Source: Verrucomicrobiota bacterium
GTDB lineage: Bacteria; Verrucomicrobiota; Kiritimatiellia; CAIVKH01
Assembly: GCA_024233345.1 (NCBI GenBank)
Contig: JACKPT010000014.1
Location: 21,442-85,441, forward strand
Length of the DNA stretch: 64,000 nucleotides
Direction: 5' to 3'
Position 1 is the first letter of the stretch. The number at the start of each line of letters is the position of its first letter. Made by a program: the position numbers and the translations under genes. Below the pieces are notes generated by a model. The model was not told the origin of the DNA. It did no database searches and worked only from the letters and a program-made list of their open reading frames with translations. Positions 44,986 through 52,508 of the stretch are shown here, one piece after another.

Positions 44986-45014
44986 GGTATACCCGGTCAC
45001 TGACTACGTGTCAA
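44986..45014 (-). promoter_or_regulatory. Near-consensus sigma70 promoter for the 44906 gene
   Basis: On the minus strand, TTGACA (45014-45009), a 17-nt spacer and TATACC (44991-44986). Transcription from about 44979 gives a leader of roughly 73 nt with a normal Shine-Dalgarno sequence, in contrast to the leaderless promoters elsewhere in the window. Confidence 0.75.
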
Positions 45015-45263
45015 TACGTAGTTGAGGGATTGTTTTTATTCGTTGAAGGTTCCCTGCCCTAGCCACCGGACCGGACAATATTGCCACAAACCATTGTCAT
45101 GCAAGGTGATGTAAGCCAGTCCGCATGTGAAGTCGTCAATCGAGAGGTCCGCAATCGCCTGGATAACTGATAAAAATATGCATCTGATTTTTTGAGGCGC
45201 TATAGGTCCACCAAGCGCATCGACGATCCGCGATTCATTCAACATTCACCTCGGGGTTGACCA

Positions 45264-45291
45264 CGGTTCGCCGGGCCTGCCCGGCGAACCG
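45264..45291. repeat. REP-like palindrome
   Basis: A perfect 13-bp inverted repeat with core GGTTCGCCGGGC/GCCCGGCGAACC and a 2-nt loop. It resembles the intergenic palindromes at 47336 and 61437. Confidence 0.65.
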
Positions 45292-45519
45292 CAGTGGAGT
45301 GGAGTACGCGACGCAATTGCTGGCATCACGGGCCAGCGGAGCCTACCCCTCTCTGAATGAACCAGGATTTGATCTCGGGTGTCCCGAATGCAATCATGCC
45401 TCCTGTTGGTTTGAAAAAATACATCCGGTCCGGTCCCGTCCATAGTCCGACCAGACTTCTTTCTTTTCGTCGTCGCACTCGTCATCGACGAATGGATGAG
45501 GGCAGGATAGGTTTAGCGC

Positions 45520-47316
45520 ATGAACAAACACGTCGATCATGAACAACATGCTATTGCCCGATCCGCGATCGAGCGGAAAGGCGATGACCAGCTTGCTAGC
45601 CTTCAGGGGGGGCCAATGTTGAGCGCGGGGGGGCGGATCCATCGATCAGCTCTATTTTCAGGGTTTGGCATGATCCTCGTTTTGTTGATCGGAGCCGGGG
45701 CAAGTTTCCTCGCGTTCGAGGCATCCTATCGGGCCGAAGAGGAGCGCACCCGGCTCCAGTTTGATGGCTATGCGAGCACCTTGCTGACCGGGGTCAACAA
45801 GGAGCTTGCCCTGTATTTTCGGGTTCTGGAGTCCATGGGCTCTCTTTACGACCTGTCGGAGCAGATCAGCACGAGCGACTTCAACGAGTTTGCCGAGAAG
45901 GGTCTGGGGTTTTCCCGGGACATACTCGGCGCCTATGGGTTTGCTCAATGGATACCCCAGAGCTATCGACTTTTGCTGGAGCAGGATCCGGAAGATGCTT
46001 TTTCCATTGTCGACCGGGGGCGACAAGGTTTTCAGCCTGCGCCGGTACGTTCGGGATATGTGCCCTTGATGTTTCAGGATCCCCCGGACGGCCTGGATAT
46101 ACCGAGGGGATATGATCTGGCCCGGGATCCTGACATGGCATCGGCCATGCAACGTTCATTTGCCCGGGGAGGCCCTGCGGTGGGTGGCCCCTTGGCCGGG
46201 GGGGGGCATACCGGATTCTATATCCTCTCGCCAATCATGACCCAGCCTCAACAGACCCCGAGCCTGATTGTCGGCCGGTTGAGACTTCCGGCTCTGCTGG
46301 AAAGAGTCGTTACGGACGACCAGACCAAACGCATGCAAGCCATCCTTCGCACCCCGACTGCGGGAGAAGCGATCCCGGAGCAACCGGCGACGACCTATGA
46401 TGCCGGGCGGGTGCTCCGGTTTCGGGCGGCCGTACCGACGGCAGACCAGATCCTCTTGTTGGAATGCACCGCACAACCGGCGTGGGTGCAGAAGTCCACC
46501 AGCGAAAAACCCCTGTGGATACTCGCCGCCGGCGGAATCATCACTGCGTTGCTTTTGTTTGTATTTCACCTGCTTGCCCGGCGGACCCAACGCATTGAAG
46601 AGGTGGTGGATCAACGCACCCGTGAACTGCAGGCCAGCAAACGTGAACTTGAAGAAGTCATGCGTGAACGGATGCGGCTGGAAACCGAGATTCTGGATAT
46701 CAGCTCCCAGGAGCAGCAGCGGATGGGCCGGGATCTGCATGACTCGGTGGGACAAAAACTGAGTGGAAGCGTCTATATGACCAAGGCCCTGCGGCGGCAA
46801 CTGGAGTCCCAGCATGTGCCGGCCGAACTCACCGAGACCGCTCAAAACCTGCACGAAACCTTGAAGGAAAGCGTCACCCAGATTCGAAGAATGGCTCATG
46901 GACTCTCACCGATCGAGTTGGTGCCGGCCGGATTAGCCGATGCGCTGCGGCGTCTGGCTCGAGAGGCAGAGGAAGCCTACCAGATTACGTGTGCCGTAAA
47001 GGCCGACGGCGAAGTGCTCCCGATCAACCGAAAGGCGGCGACTCACTTGTATCAGGTAGCCCAGGAAGCGATTCATAACGCAATCCGGCATGGTCATGCC
47101 ACCGCACTCTCTCTGGATCTTGAATCAGAAGCCGATCATGGCAGTTTGACCATCTCCGACAATGGAAGCGGATTTGATCCGGCCCAAACCACCGGCGGCA
47201 TGGGACTCCGGATCATGCGGTATCGAGCGGAGATTCTGGAAGGCACCTTCGCGGTCGAGTCCACCCCCGGAGAAGGAACGACGCTCACCCTGACCTTTCC
47301 CGTCAAACGGGCGTGA
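45520..47316 (+). CDS. Membrane sensor histidine kinase, CHASE-HisKA_3-HATPase type
   Basis: A 598-residue protein; AGGATAGG before the ATG supports this start. Membrane helices near residues 44-68 and 328-350 flank a periplasmic CHASE domain (RLQFDGYASTLLTGVNKELA, GAYGFAQWIPQSYR, TGFYILSPIM), a ligand sensor. A short coiled coil leads to the NarL-type dimerisation domain with MGRDLHDSVGQKLSGS, phospho-acceptor His407, and an HATPase_c domain (LYQVAQEAIHNAIRHGHA N-box, LTISDNGSGFDPAQ G1, GGMGLRIMRYR G2). It should phosphorylate a LuxR-type response regulator, but none is encoded nearby. Confidence 0.93.
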   Translation: MNKHVDHEQHAIARSAIERKGDDQLASLQGGPMLSAGGRIHRSALFSGFGMILVLLIGAGASFLAFEASYRAEEERTRLQFDGYASTLLTGVNKELALYFRVLESMGSLYDLSEQISTSDFNEFAEKGLGFSRDILGAYGFAQWIPQSYRLLLEQDPEDAFSIVDRGRQGFQPAPVRSGYVPLMFQDPPDGLDIPRGYDLARDPDMASAMQRSFARGGPAVGGPLAGGGHTGFYILSPIMTQPQQTPSLIVGRLRLPALLERVVTDDQTKRMQAILRTPTAGEAIPEQPATTYDAGRVLRFRAAVPTADQILLLECTAQPAWVQKSTSEKPLWILAAGGIITALLLFVFHLLARRTQRIEEVVDQRTRELQASKRELEEVMRERMRLETEILDISSQEQQRMGRDLHDSVGQKLSGSVYMTKALRRQLESQHVPAELTETAQNLHETLKESVTQIRRMAHGLSPIELVPAGLADALRRLAREAEEAYQITCAVKADGEVLPINRKAATHLYQVAQEAIHNAIRHGHATALSLDLESEADHGSLTISDNGSGFDPAQTTGGMGLRIMRYRAEILEGTFAVESTPGEGTTLTLTFPVKRA

Positions 47317-47335
47317 GCGAATCGTAACGGCCCTT

Positions 47336-47361
47336 GCTCCGCCGATGCGGAGCGGCGGACC
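47336..47361. repeat. REP-like palindrome
   Basis: GCTCCGC-CGAT-GCGGAGC (47336-47353) followed by GGCGGACC, just after the histidine-kinase stop. Composition and flank (reverse strand GTAGGTCCGCCG) resemble the elements at 45264 and 61437. Confidence 0.5.
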
Positions 47362-47408
47362 TACTACAAACGCTCATCATCACCCACCACACGTCGGATC
47401 GCTCCCAC

Positions 47409-47437
47409 AAAAAAGCCCCGACCAACAGGCCGGGGCT
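47409..47437 (-). terminator. Rho-independent terminator of rplM-rpsI
   Basis: AGCCCCG (47414-47420) pairs with CGGGGCT (47431-47437); the A run at 47409-47414 is the T run of the minus-strand transcript, 30 nt past the rpsI stop. Confidence 0.88.
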
Positions 47438-47465
47438 ATGCAAACCAAACCAAGCTGCGCGCGAC

Positions 47466-47864
47466 TTAACGCTTGGAGAACTGGAAGCGCTTGCGGGCGC
47501 CGGGCTGACCGGGCTTTTTGCGTTCCTTCATACGGGGGTCGCGCGTCAGGAAGCCGGCATCTTTCAGCGCGGGACGATAGGTCTCATCCGCCTGCAGGAG
47601 AGCACGGGCAATACCGAGCCGAATCGCACCCGCCTGGCCGGACAATCCGCCACCCGACACATCGGCCAGCACATCAAAGCGCTTGGTGTTCCCGGTCAGT
47701 TCGAGTGGCTGCTCGATGATACGGCGATGGGTTTCCAAGGGAAAGTGCTGTTCGACATCCTTGCCATTCACGCGAACCTTTCCCACGCCGAGAGCCAAAC
47801 GGACCCGGGCGGTGGAGGTTTTGCGGCGGCCGGTACCCTGATATTCAACAATTTTCTTAACCAC
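47466..47864 (-). CDS. rpsI: 30S ribosomal protein S9
   Basis: 132 residues, full length. YQGTGRRKTSTARVRLALGV at the start and the basic C-terminal tail with RDPRMKERKKPGQPGARKRF, ending QFSKR, are diagnostic. The tail of S9 reaches the P-site tRNA in the 30S subunit. It follows rplM by 23 bp, the conserved rplM-rpsI order, and is closed by a terminator. Confidence 0.99.
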   Translation of the reverse strand: MVKKIVEYQGTGRRKTSTARVRLALGVGKVRVNGKDVEQHFPLETHRRIIEQPLELTGNTKRFDVLADVSGGGLSGQAGAIRLGIARALLQADETYRPALKDAGFLTRDPRMKERKKPGQPGARKRFQFSKR

Positions 47865-47887
47865 GATGACTTCCCGTCCTTATCTTC

Positions 47888-48322
47888 TTAGAGGCTGAGT
47901 TCAAGCACTTCCGGCTTCTGGGCAACATGCGGATGCTCGCTGCCCGCATACACCTTGAGCCGGGTCAGGTGGGTGCGGCTCAACTTGTTGCGGGGAAGCA
48001 TGCCCTTGACCGCCTGGGTGACGATCCGGGTCGGATTCTTTTGCCGGATGGTCGCGGCGGTGAATTTCTTCAAGCCGCTGTTGTACCCGGTATAGTGCTG
48101 GTAAAGTTTTTTCTGCTCTTTGCTGCCGGTCAATTTGACCTTCTCGGCATTGATGACAATCACAAAGTCGCCACTGTCCATGTGCGGCGCAAAGGTCACT
48201 TTGTTCTTTCCGCGGAGAATCGCCGTCACTTCAGCGGCAAGCCGCCCGGCGGGTTTGTCCGTGGCATCGACCACAAACCATTTGCGGTCTTTATCTTCAG
48301 TATGTACTAACGTGGTTTTCAT
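47888..48322 (-). CDS. rplM: 50S ribosomal protein L13
   Basis: 144 residues, full length. KWFVVDATDKPAGRLAAEVT, the central LRGKNKVTFAPHMDSGDFVI and KGMLPRNKLSRTHLTRLKVY, then AGSEHPHVAQKPEVLEL, are the L13 signatures. It is an early-assembling 50S protein. First gene of the operon, with a promoter 27 nt upstream and a weak ribosome site. Confidence 0.99.
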   Translation of the reverse strand: MKTTLVHTEDKDRKWFVVDATDKPAGRLAAEVTAILRGKNKVTFAPHMDSGDFVIVINAEKVKLTGSKEQKKLYQHYTGYNSGLKKFTAATIRQKNPTRIVTQAVKGMLPRNKLSRTHLTRLKVYAGSEHPHVAQKPEVLELSL

Positions 48323-48348
48323 AGACTGCTACCCCAAAAAGAGCGGCA

Positions 48349-48377
48349 AACGTAGTTGAGGCAGCGCCGGGTGTCAA
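48349..48377 (-). promoter_or_regulatory. Promoter of rplM-rpsI
   Basis: On the minus strand, consensus TTGACA (48377-48372), a 17-nt spacer and TACGTT (48354-48349), giving a leader of about 20 nt before the rplM ATG at 48322. Confidence 0.7.
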
Positions 48378-48437
48378 TCCCTGAGACAGGGGGAAAAAGA
48401 TATTTTTTCGGCCGGCGACCGCGCATCCGCTCGGGGT

Positions 48438-48466
48438 TTGCACTCCCGGCCCCAACCGATTACCCT
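48438..48466 (+). promoter_or_regulatory. Promoter of mnmA (predicted leaderless or near-leaderless)
   Basis: TTGCAC (48438-48443), a 17-nt spacer and TACCCT (48461-48466), 9 nt before the mnmA ATG. No Shine-Dalgarno sequence is seen. Confidence 0.5.
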
Positions 48467-48475
48467 ATCGTACCG

Positions 48476-49576
48476 ATGACCCAGGAACTCCAGCCAGCAG
48501 CCCCCAGAGGCCGAATTGCCATCGGCCTGAGCGGCGGCATTGACAGTTCTGCGGCGGCCACCCGGTTGCAGGAACAGGGCTGGGATGTGGTCGGATTCAC
48601 CCTGCACATGTTCAAGGAGGGCTCCCGCTGCTGCTCGATAGAGGATGTCAACCGGGCCCGCCGGGTCTGTGGCCACCTCGGGATTCCCCACCATGTCATC
48701 AATGTGATGGACCGGTTCATGGCCGAGGTGATTGCCCCGTTTACCGCCGCCTATGCCTCCGGTCGCACGCCCAACCCCTGCATTGCCTGCAACCGCCAGT
48801 TCAAGTTCGGGGTGCTGCTCGAGCGCGCCCTGGACCTGGGTTGCACCCACATTGCCACCGGGCATTATGTACGGATCCATGCAACCGAAACCGGCCATCG
48901 CCTGATGAAGGGAACTGATCCGGGGAAGGATCAATCGTACTTTCTGCACCGCCTGACTGCGGAGCAGCTTGCCCGGGCGGTTTTTCCGCTCGGGACCTGG
49001 CTCAAACGGGATGTCCGGGCCTATGTCAAGGACCGGGGCATTCCTACCGAGGGAGCCCGGGAAACTGCGGACTTGTGCTTCATCACCGGCGCCGGCCCGG
49101 CCCCTTTAATCGAACGGTTCCACCCCGAAATCGCCCGCCCGGGAGAAATCCGGGATACCTCGGGCCGACGTATCGGCACCCATTCCGGCATTCATCATTT
49201 CACCATCGGCCAGCGGGAAGGCCTGGGGGTGGCCCTGGGACGGAGGATGTATGTCAAAGCCATTTCACCTGCGGATAATTCCGTGGTGATCGCCGACCGG
49301 GATGAAGTTTTGACATCCACCTTTTCCGTGGAAGATCTCTACTGGATGGATGGAAGGGCGCCCAACCCAAACCGCCCCATGCAGGTGCGGACAAGATATC
49401 GCCAGAAGCCGGTCGAGGCTACCTTGGAACTGCGCGAAGACAGAACCGGCACTGTAATCACCCAGGAGCCGATTTTTGCAATCACCCCCGGCCAGGCCGC
49501 CGTGTTCCATCATGACGAGGAGGTGCTGGGGGGCGGATGGATCAGCGAATCGGTCAGCAAACCGAGACTTGGCTAA
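48476..49576 (+). CDS. mnmA: tRNA-specific 2-thiouridylase MnmA
   Basis: ATG 48476 is chosen (366 residues, usual family length); the open frame extends 40 codons upstream through the promoter region. MnmA adds sulfur to U34 of Lys, Glu and Gln tRNAs. The PP-loop IAIGLSGGIDSSAAATRLQE, the first catalytic Cys in TPNPCIACNRQFKFG, GHYVRI, GKDQSYFL and the second Cys in ETADLCFITGAG are all present, followed by the IGQREGLGVALGRRMYV region. Both catalytic cysteines are retained, so it should be active. Confidence 0.96.
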   Translation: MTQELQPAAPRGRIAIGLSGGIDSSAAATRLQEQGWDVVGFTLHMFKEGSRCCSIEDVNRARRVCGHLGIPHHVINVMDRFMAEVIAPFTAAYASGRTPNPCIACNRQFKFGVLLERALDLGCTHIATGHYVRIHATETGHRLMKGTDPGKDQSYFLHRLTAEQLARAVFPLGTWLKRDVRAYVKDRGIPTEGARETADLCFITGAGPAPLIERFHPEIARPGEIRDTSGRRIGTHSGIHHFTIGQREGLGVALGRRMYVKAISPADNSVVIADRDEVLTSTFSVEDLYWMDGRAPNPNRPMQVRTRYRQKPVEATLELREDRTGTVITQEPIFAITPGQAAVFHHDEEVLGGGWISESVSKPRLG

Positions 49577-49623
49577 AAAACCCTGAGGGTTCACCACTGT
49601 CCGCCCGGAAGTCGGCTACAGGT

Positions 49624-49896
49624 TCACTCCGCCCGATGCTCGGCCTCGTCGTGGATAGCCGCCTTGATTTTGGCGCCCGCATCAGCGGACAGATGCAGGT
49701 CCTCGTGCAGGGTCCCCTTTTCTTCCTCTTCCAGAAAGTGCTGCACCCCCTTTTCGAACTCGATCACCTGGGTGTGATACTTGCCGCACATCGCGCACAG
49801 TGCGATATGGATGCGGATGCCGGCCCGTTTGTGGGGGGGGAGTTCCCAGTAACGCTTTTCCTTCAGGGCTTTCGCCACTTGTCTGCACATCAACAT
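49624..49896 (-). CDS. Small zinc-motif protein, probable anti-sigma factor
   Basis: A 90-residue soluble protein starting 6 bp after the ECF sigma stop. It contains MLMCRQVAKALKEKRYWELP followed by RIHIALCAMCGKYHTQV, i.e. Cys early, then H-x3-C-x2-C, the spacing of the zf-HC2/ZAS anti-sigma fold. No membrane helix is present, so it would be a cytoplasmic anti-sigma that binds its partner directly and might sense redox or metals through the Cys cluster. The assignment rests on motif plus position next to the sigma gene. Confidence 0.75.
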   Translation of the reverse strand: MLMCRQVAKALKEKRYWELPPHKRAGIRIHIALCAMCGKYHTQVIEFEKGVQHFLEEEEKGTLHEDLHLSADAGAKIKAAIHDEAEHRAE

Positions 49897-49902
49897 AAGT
49901 GT

Positions 49903-50484
49903 TTATGACGCCTCTTGCCGGAGCCACTTGACCTCCAGGCATGTTTTCAACTGATTCCGGGTTCGATGCAACATCACCCACAGGTTATTCGGAGTTACCC
50001 CAATCTCCTTACAGATCTCCTCCGTTGAGATCCCTTCGAGTTCCCGCAAAATAAAAGCCTGACGCAGTGGGCCCTTCAATTCGGTCATGCAATCGTATAA
50101 ATATTCCATGAACTCTTTCTGCTCAAAGGATTTGCGCGGATCAAAACCCCAGTCCGGGGGATTGCGCTCGGGAATTCCAAAGGCCTTGAAGATAAACTTA
50201 TCGGTGATGCCCTCGTCATCAAACTGGTCTGTCGACACCATCCGGGATGCCTTGCGGATATGGTCGACCACCTTGTGCTTGAGAATCCCGGTCAGCCAGG
50301 CCCGAATCGGAGAAGACCCGTCATACCGGTCATATCCCTTGACCGCCGCGAGGAGTGTCTCCTGAACCGCATCCTCGGCATCCGCCTTGCTGCCCAGACG
50401 AACGAGGGCGACCCGGTAGAGATAATCACCGTGTTCGTCGACCCAGGTCTCAGGATCCGGGCGGCTGTGCTGAGCTGCGGCCAT
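49903..50484 (-). CDS. ECF-type RNA polymerase sigma factor
   Basis: 193 residues. Region 2: GDYLYRVALVRLGSKADAED + AVQETLLAAVKGYDRYDG and WLTGILKHKVVDHIRKASR. Region 4: LKGPLRQAFILRELEGISTE + EICKEIGVTPNNLWVMLHRT, the helix-turn-helix that reads the -35 element. It is longer than many ECF factors because of an insert (about residues 85-125, FDDEGITDKFIFKAFGIPER...) between regions 2 and 4, as in the Mcp/ECF-type subset paired with small zinc anti-sigmas. Its own promoter overlaps the end of the MATE gene. Confidence 0.93.
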   Translation of the reverse strand: MAAAQHSRPDPETWVDEHGDYLYRVALVRLGSKADAEDAVQETLLAAVKGYDRYDGSSPIRAWLTGILKHKVVDHIRKASRMVSTDQFDDEGITDKFIFKAFGIPERNPPDWGFDPRKSFEQKEFMEYLYDCMTELKGPLRQAFILRELEGISTEEICKEIGVTPNNLWVMLHRTRNQLKTCLEVKWLRQEAS

Positions 50485-50491
50485 GCGGCGT

Positions 50492-50521
50492 ATTCTGACA
50501 ATAACAATGGGGCAAGATCAA
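50492..50521 (-). promoter_or_regulatory. Promoter of the ECF sigma gene (predicted leaderless)
   Basis: On the minus strand, TTGATC (50521-50516), an 18-nt spacer and CAGAAT (50497-50492), 7 nt before the ATG at 50484. It could alternatively be read as part of a MATE-sigma operon transcript. Confidence 0.4.
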
Positions 50522-50527
50522 CTCGAT

Positions 50528-51859
50528 TCAGAATTTTCGACGGGCCAGGATCACCGCGAGTAGGCCGGAGCCGAGATTTCCCGCGACCATGCCGGCAAAG
50601 ATGCCGGGGATCCCGGCAAGATACGACCCGAGCAGCGCCAGGGGAACGGTGAAAACAATCAAGCGCGAGAAGAACAACAGGACGGAATACTTGGGCCGGG
50701 CGGAAGCATTGAAGGCGGCAGCCGCTTGCAGCATGAAGCCAAACCCGCCATAGCTGACCGGAACCACCATCAGATACAGACTGGCGATCCGAATGATTTC
50801 CGGTTCGGAAGTAAACACACCAGCGATCTTGCCCGCGAACCCGAACACCAGGGACCACAGGACCAGGCTGACCCCAACACAGAACCGGAGCCCGAAGCGC
50901 AGGGCCTCCCGGACCCGGTCCCGGCGGCCCGCGCCTTCATTCTGCCCCACGAACGGAGCCATCATCGTGGACAAGGCAAAGCTGGCCACCATCATCAGCG
51001 CCTCGATTCTGGTTCCCACCCCGAACGCCGCCACCGCCAACGGACCAAATCCGGCAAAAATGCGGGTCAGGATCCCATTGGCCAATGGAACCAACAGGTT
51101 GGTCCCCACTGCGGGCAGGCCGATAAACAGAATGGTTTTCCAGGAGGCCAACAGCCCCGGCGCCCGCAGAATGCTGAACCGAAACAGTTTTTCCCGCCGG
51201 ACCAATACCCAACAGGACGCGCAACAGGCGGTGAAGTAGGACAGGACCGTGGCCAGGGCCGCCCCGCTCATTTCCAGGCGCGGAAAAGGCCCGAGCCCAA
51301 AGATCAGCAACGGGTCGAGAAGAATGTTCACGCATCCCGCCGTAATCATGATCAGACTGGGAGTCAGGGAGTCGCCGGTGGCCCGAATCGCACTGTTACC
51401 GCTCATCGGAATCACCAGAAACAACGCACCGGCAAACCAGGGGATCATATACGAGCGGATCAGGGGAATCAGTTCATCGCCCGCTCCCAACCAGCGGAAC
51501 ACTGCGTCGTGAAACCGGAGACCAAGCAGAATAAAGCTCGCGGCCAGCAATACCACCAGCACGATGCCCCGGGTGGTCAGCGCCAGCGCCCGGTCATGAT
51601 GGCCCTCCCCAATCGCCCTCGACACCACCGAGGAAATCCCGATCCCCATCCCCATCGCGGTACCGGAAATCACAAAGACCACCGGGAAGGTAAACCCAAT
51701 CGCCGCCAATGGAACCGACCCCAGCCGTCCGATGTAGAAGGTGTCCACCAGATTGAACAGCATGTTGGTCAGAATCCCCCACGCCATCGGAATCGCAAGG
51801 CGGATGAGGCGCGGCCCCACCTCACCTTCCGTCAACAACATGCGCGGCTTTGCTTTCAT
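50528..51859 (-). CDS. MATE-family efflux transporter
   Basis: ATG 51859 (MKAKPRMLLTEGEVGPRLIR) gives 443 residues, the normal MATE size; the open frame continues upstream but is not coding. Twelve membrane helices are predicted, with the two MatE repeats: PMAWGILTNMLFNLVDTFYI/GRLGSVPLAAIGFTFPV and GLPAVGTNLLVPLANGILTR/IFAGFGPLAVAAFGVGTRIE. These Na+ or H+ antiporters export drugs or lipid-linked molecules. The substrate is unknown. It is divergent from the glycosyltransferase operon at 52044. Confidence 0.93.
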   Translation of the reverse strand: MKAKPRMLLTEGEVGPRLIRLAIPMAWGILTNMLFNLVDTFYIGRLGSVPLAAIGFTFPVVFVISGTAMGMGIGISSVVSRAIGEGHHDRALALTTRGIVLVVLLAASFILLGLRFHDAVFRWLGAGDELIPLIRSYMIPWFAGALFLVIPMSGNSAIRATGDSLTPSLIMITAGCVNILLDPLLIFGLGPFPRLEMSGAALATVLSYFTACCASCWVLVRREKLFRFSILRAPGLLASWKTILFIGLPAVGTNLLVPLANGILTRIFAGFGPLAVAAFGVGTRIEALMMVASFALSTMMAPFVGQNEGAGRRDRVREALRFGLRFCVGVSLVLWSLVFGFAGKIAGVFTSEPEIIRIASLYLMVVPVSYGGFGFMLQAAAAFNASARPKYSVLLFFSRLIVFTVPLALLGSYLAGIPGIFAGMVAGNLGSGLLAVILARRKF

Positions 51860-51961
51860 GAAGCCCACAGTCTTGCCTTGATTGCCGACGGCTTGCCACA
51901 GGTTTTTTATGGGGCCGGGAAAGGTTTTGGGCCGAAGGTATCCGAGGTCCGTGTTTGTGGT

Positions 51962-51998
51962 CCAACCCCAAACCCCGCACCCGAGACCGGAAACCTCC
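51962..51998. repeat. Imperfect C-rich heptamer tract
   Basis: AACCCCAAACCCCGCACCCG-, AGACCGG- and AAACC-like units between the MATE gene and the next operon, in the inverse orientation to the tract at 39309. Confidence 0.4.
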
Positions 51999-52007
51999 CC
52001 TCCCCCG

Positions 52008-52036
52008 TTGACACCAACTCGACCGACAGGGATACT
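52008..52036 (+). promoter_or_regulatory. Promoter of the second glycosyltransferase operon (predicted leaderless)
   Basis: Consensus TTGACA (52008-52013), a 17-nt spacer and GATACT (52031-52036), 7 nt before the ATG at 52044. No Shine-Dalgarno sequence is present. Confidence 0.65.
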
Positions 52037-52043
52037 CCACCCC

Positions 52044-52508
52044 ATGAATGAGGAACCGGAGATTACCATTGGGGCAACGGGCATCGACACCGAAGCGCTG
52101 GTCCAGCACCTGCGCGAGACGGTAGCCCGCAAGCAGGCGGAGGGCGTGTATGCCGACGCGAGAATTGCCCGGGCCGAGCGCACCAACCTGCTCCACCTGC
52201 GCAATGATGAAGACTTCCTTGCCTTCTACCTGCAGTCGTTGCGTGAGGCCGCCACCGTCGACATCAACGACTTTGACATTCGCGAGCGCCGGGCCGGGGT
52301 TGGCCCCCTGCTGGTCCGATTGAAAAAAACCATCTGGAACCTGCTCAAATTCTATACCTATCGCCTGTGGTCCCAGCAAAACACCATCAACAGCCTGTTT
52401 GTCACCGGACTGGAAAGCATGGATGACACTTACAAAACCCGGCTCCAGCAACTGGAAGCCAGAATCGCCGCCCTGGAAAAAGACAGGACAAGCCCCCCTG
52501 CCCCATGA
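52044..52508 (+). CDS. Helical protein of unknown function, first gene of GT operon
   Basis: The start at ATG 52044 (MNEEPEITIGATGIDTEALV) follows a promoter by 7 nt; 154 residues. It is predicted almost wholly helical: an acidic N-terminus, then a basic amphipathic region (VGPLLVRLKKTIWNLLKFYT, YRLWSQQNTINSLF) and a C-terminal coiled coil (YKTRLQQLEARIAALEKDR). The middle pattern resembles the short N-terminal domain often fused to or preceding methyltransferases and glycosyltransferases in surface-glycan loci, with a QQN-x-x-N motif. The function is unknown; its position suggests a partner of the next two enzymes. It overlaps the next gene by 4 bp. Confidence 0.65.
   Translation: MNEEPEITIGATGIDTEALVQHLRETVARKQAEGVYADARIARAERTNLLHLRNDEDFLAFYLQSLREAATVDINDFDIRERRAGVGPLLVRLKKTIWNLLKFYTYRLWSQQNTINSLFVTGLESMDDTYKTRLQQLEARIAALEKDRTSPPAP

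Larger units (their letters stand above)
44907..45519. other. Divergent intergenic region with one palindromic element
   Basis: About 610 bp between the secreted repeat protein (minus) and the histidine kinase (plus). It holds the promoter at 44986-45014 and the palindrome at 45264-45291. Short open frames here (for example 45036-45245 and 45246-45485 on the minus strand) have no ribosome sites or recognisable domains, and I do not call them. No tRNA or other structured RNA is recognised. Confidence 0.5.

Noticed and set aside
45036..45485. Two small minus-strand open frames in the divergent gap
   Set aside because: No ribosome site, no recognisable domain, and one crosses the palindrome at 45264.
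49574..49592. Hairpin AACCC-TGA-GGGTT after mnmA as a terminator
   Set aside because: The stem is only 5 bp, and the A run precedes rather than follows it for the mnmA transcript; too weak to call.
50726..52051. 441-codon open frame on the plus strand
   Set aside because: It is antisense to the MATE transporter, very rich in Gln, His, Pro and Arg, with no ribosome site; a shadow frame.
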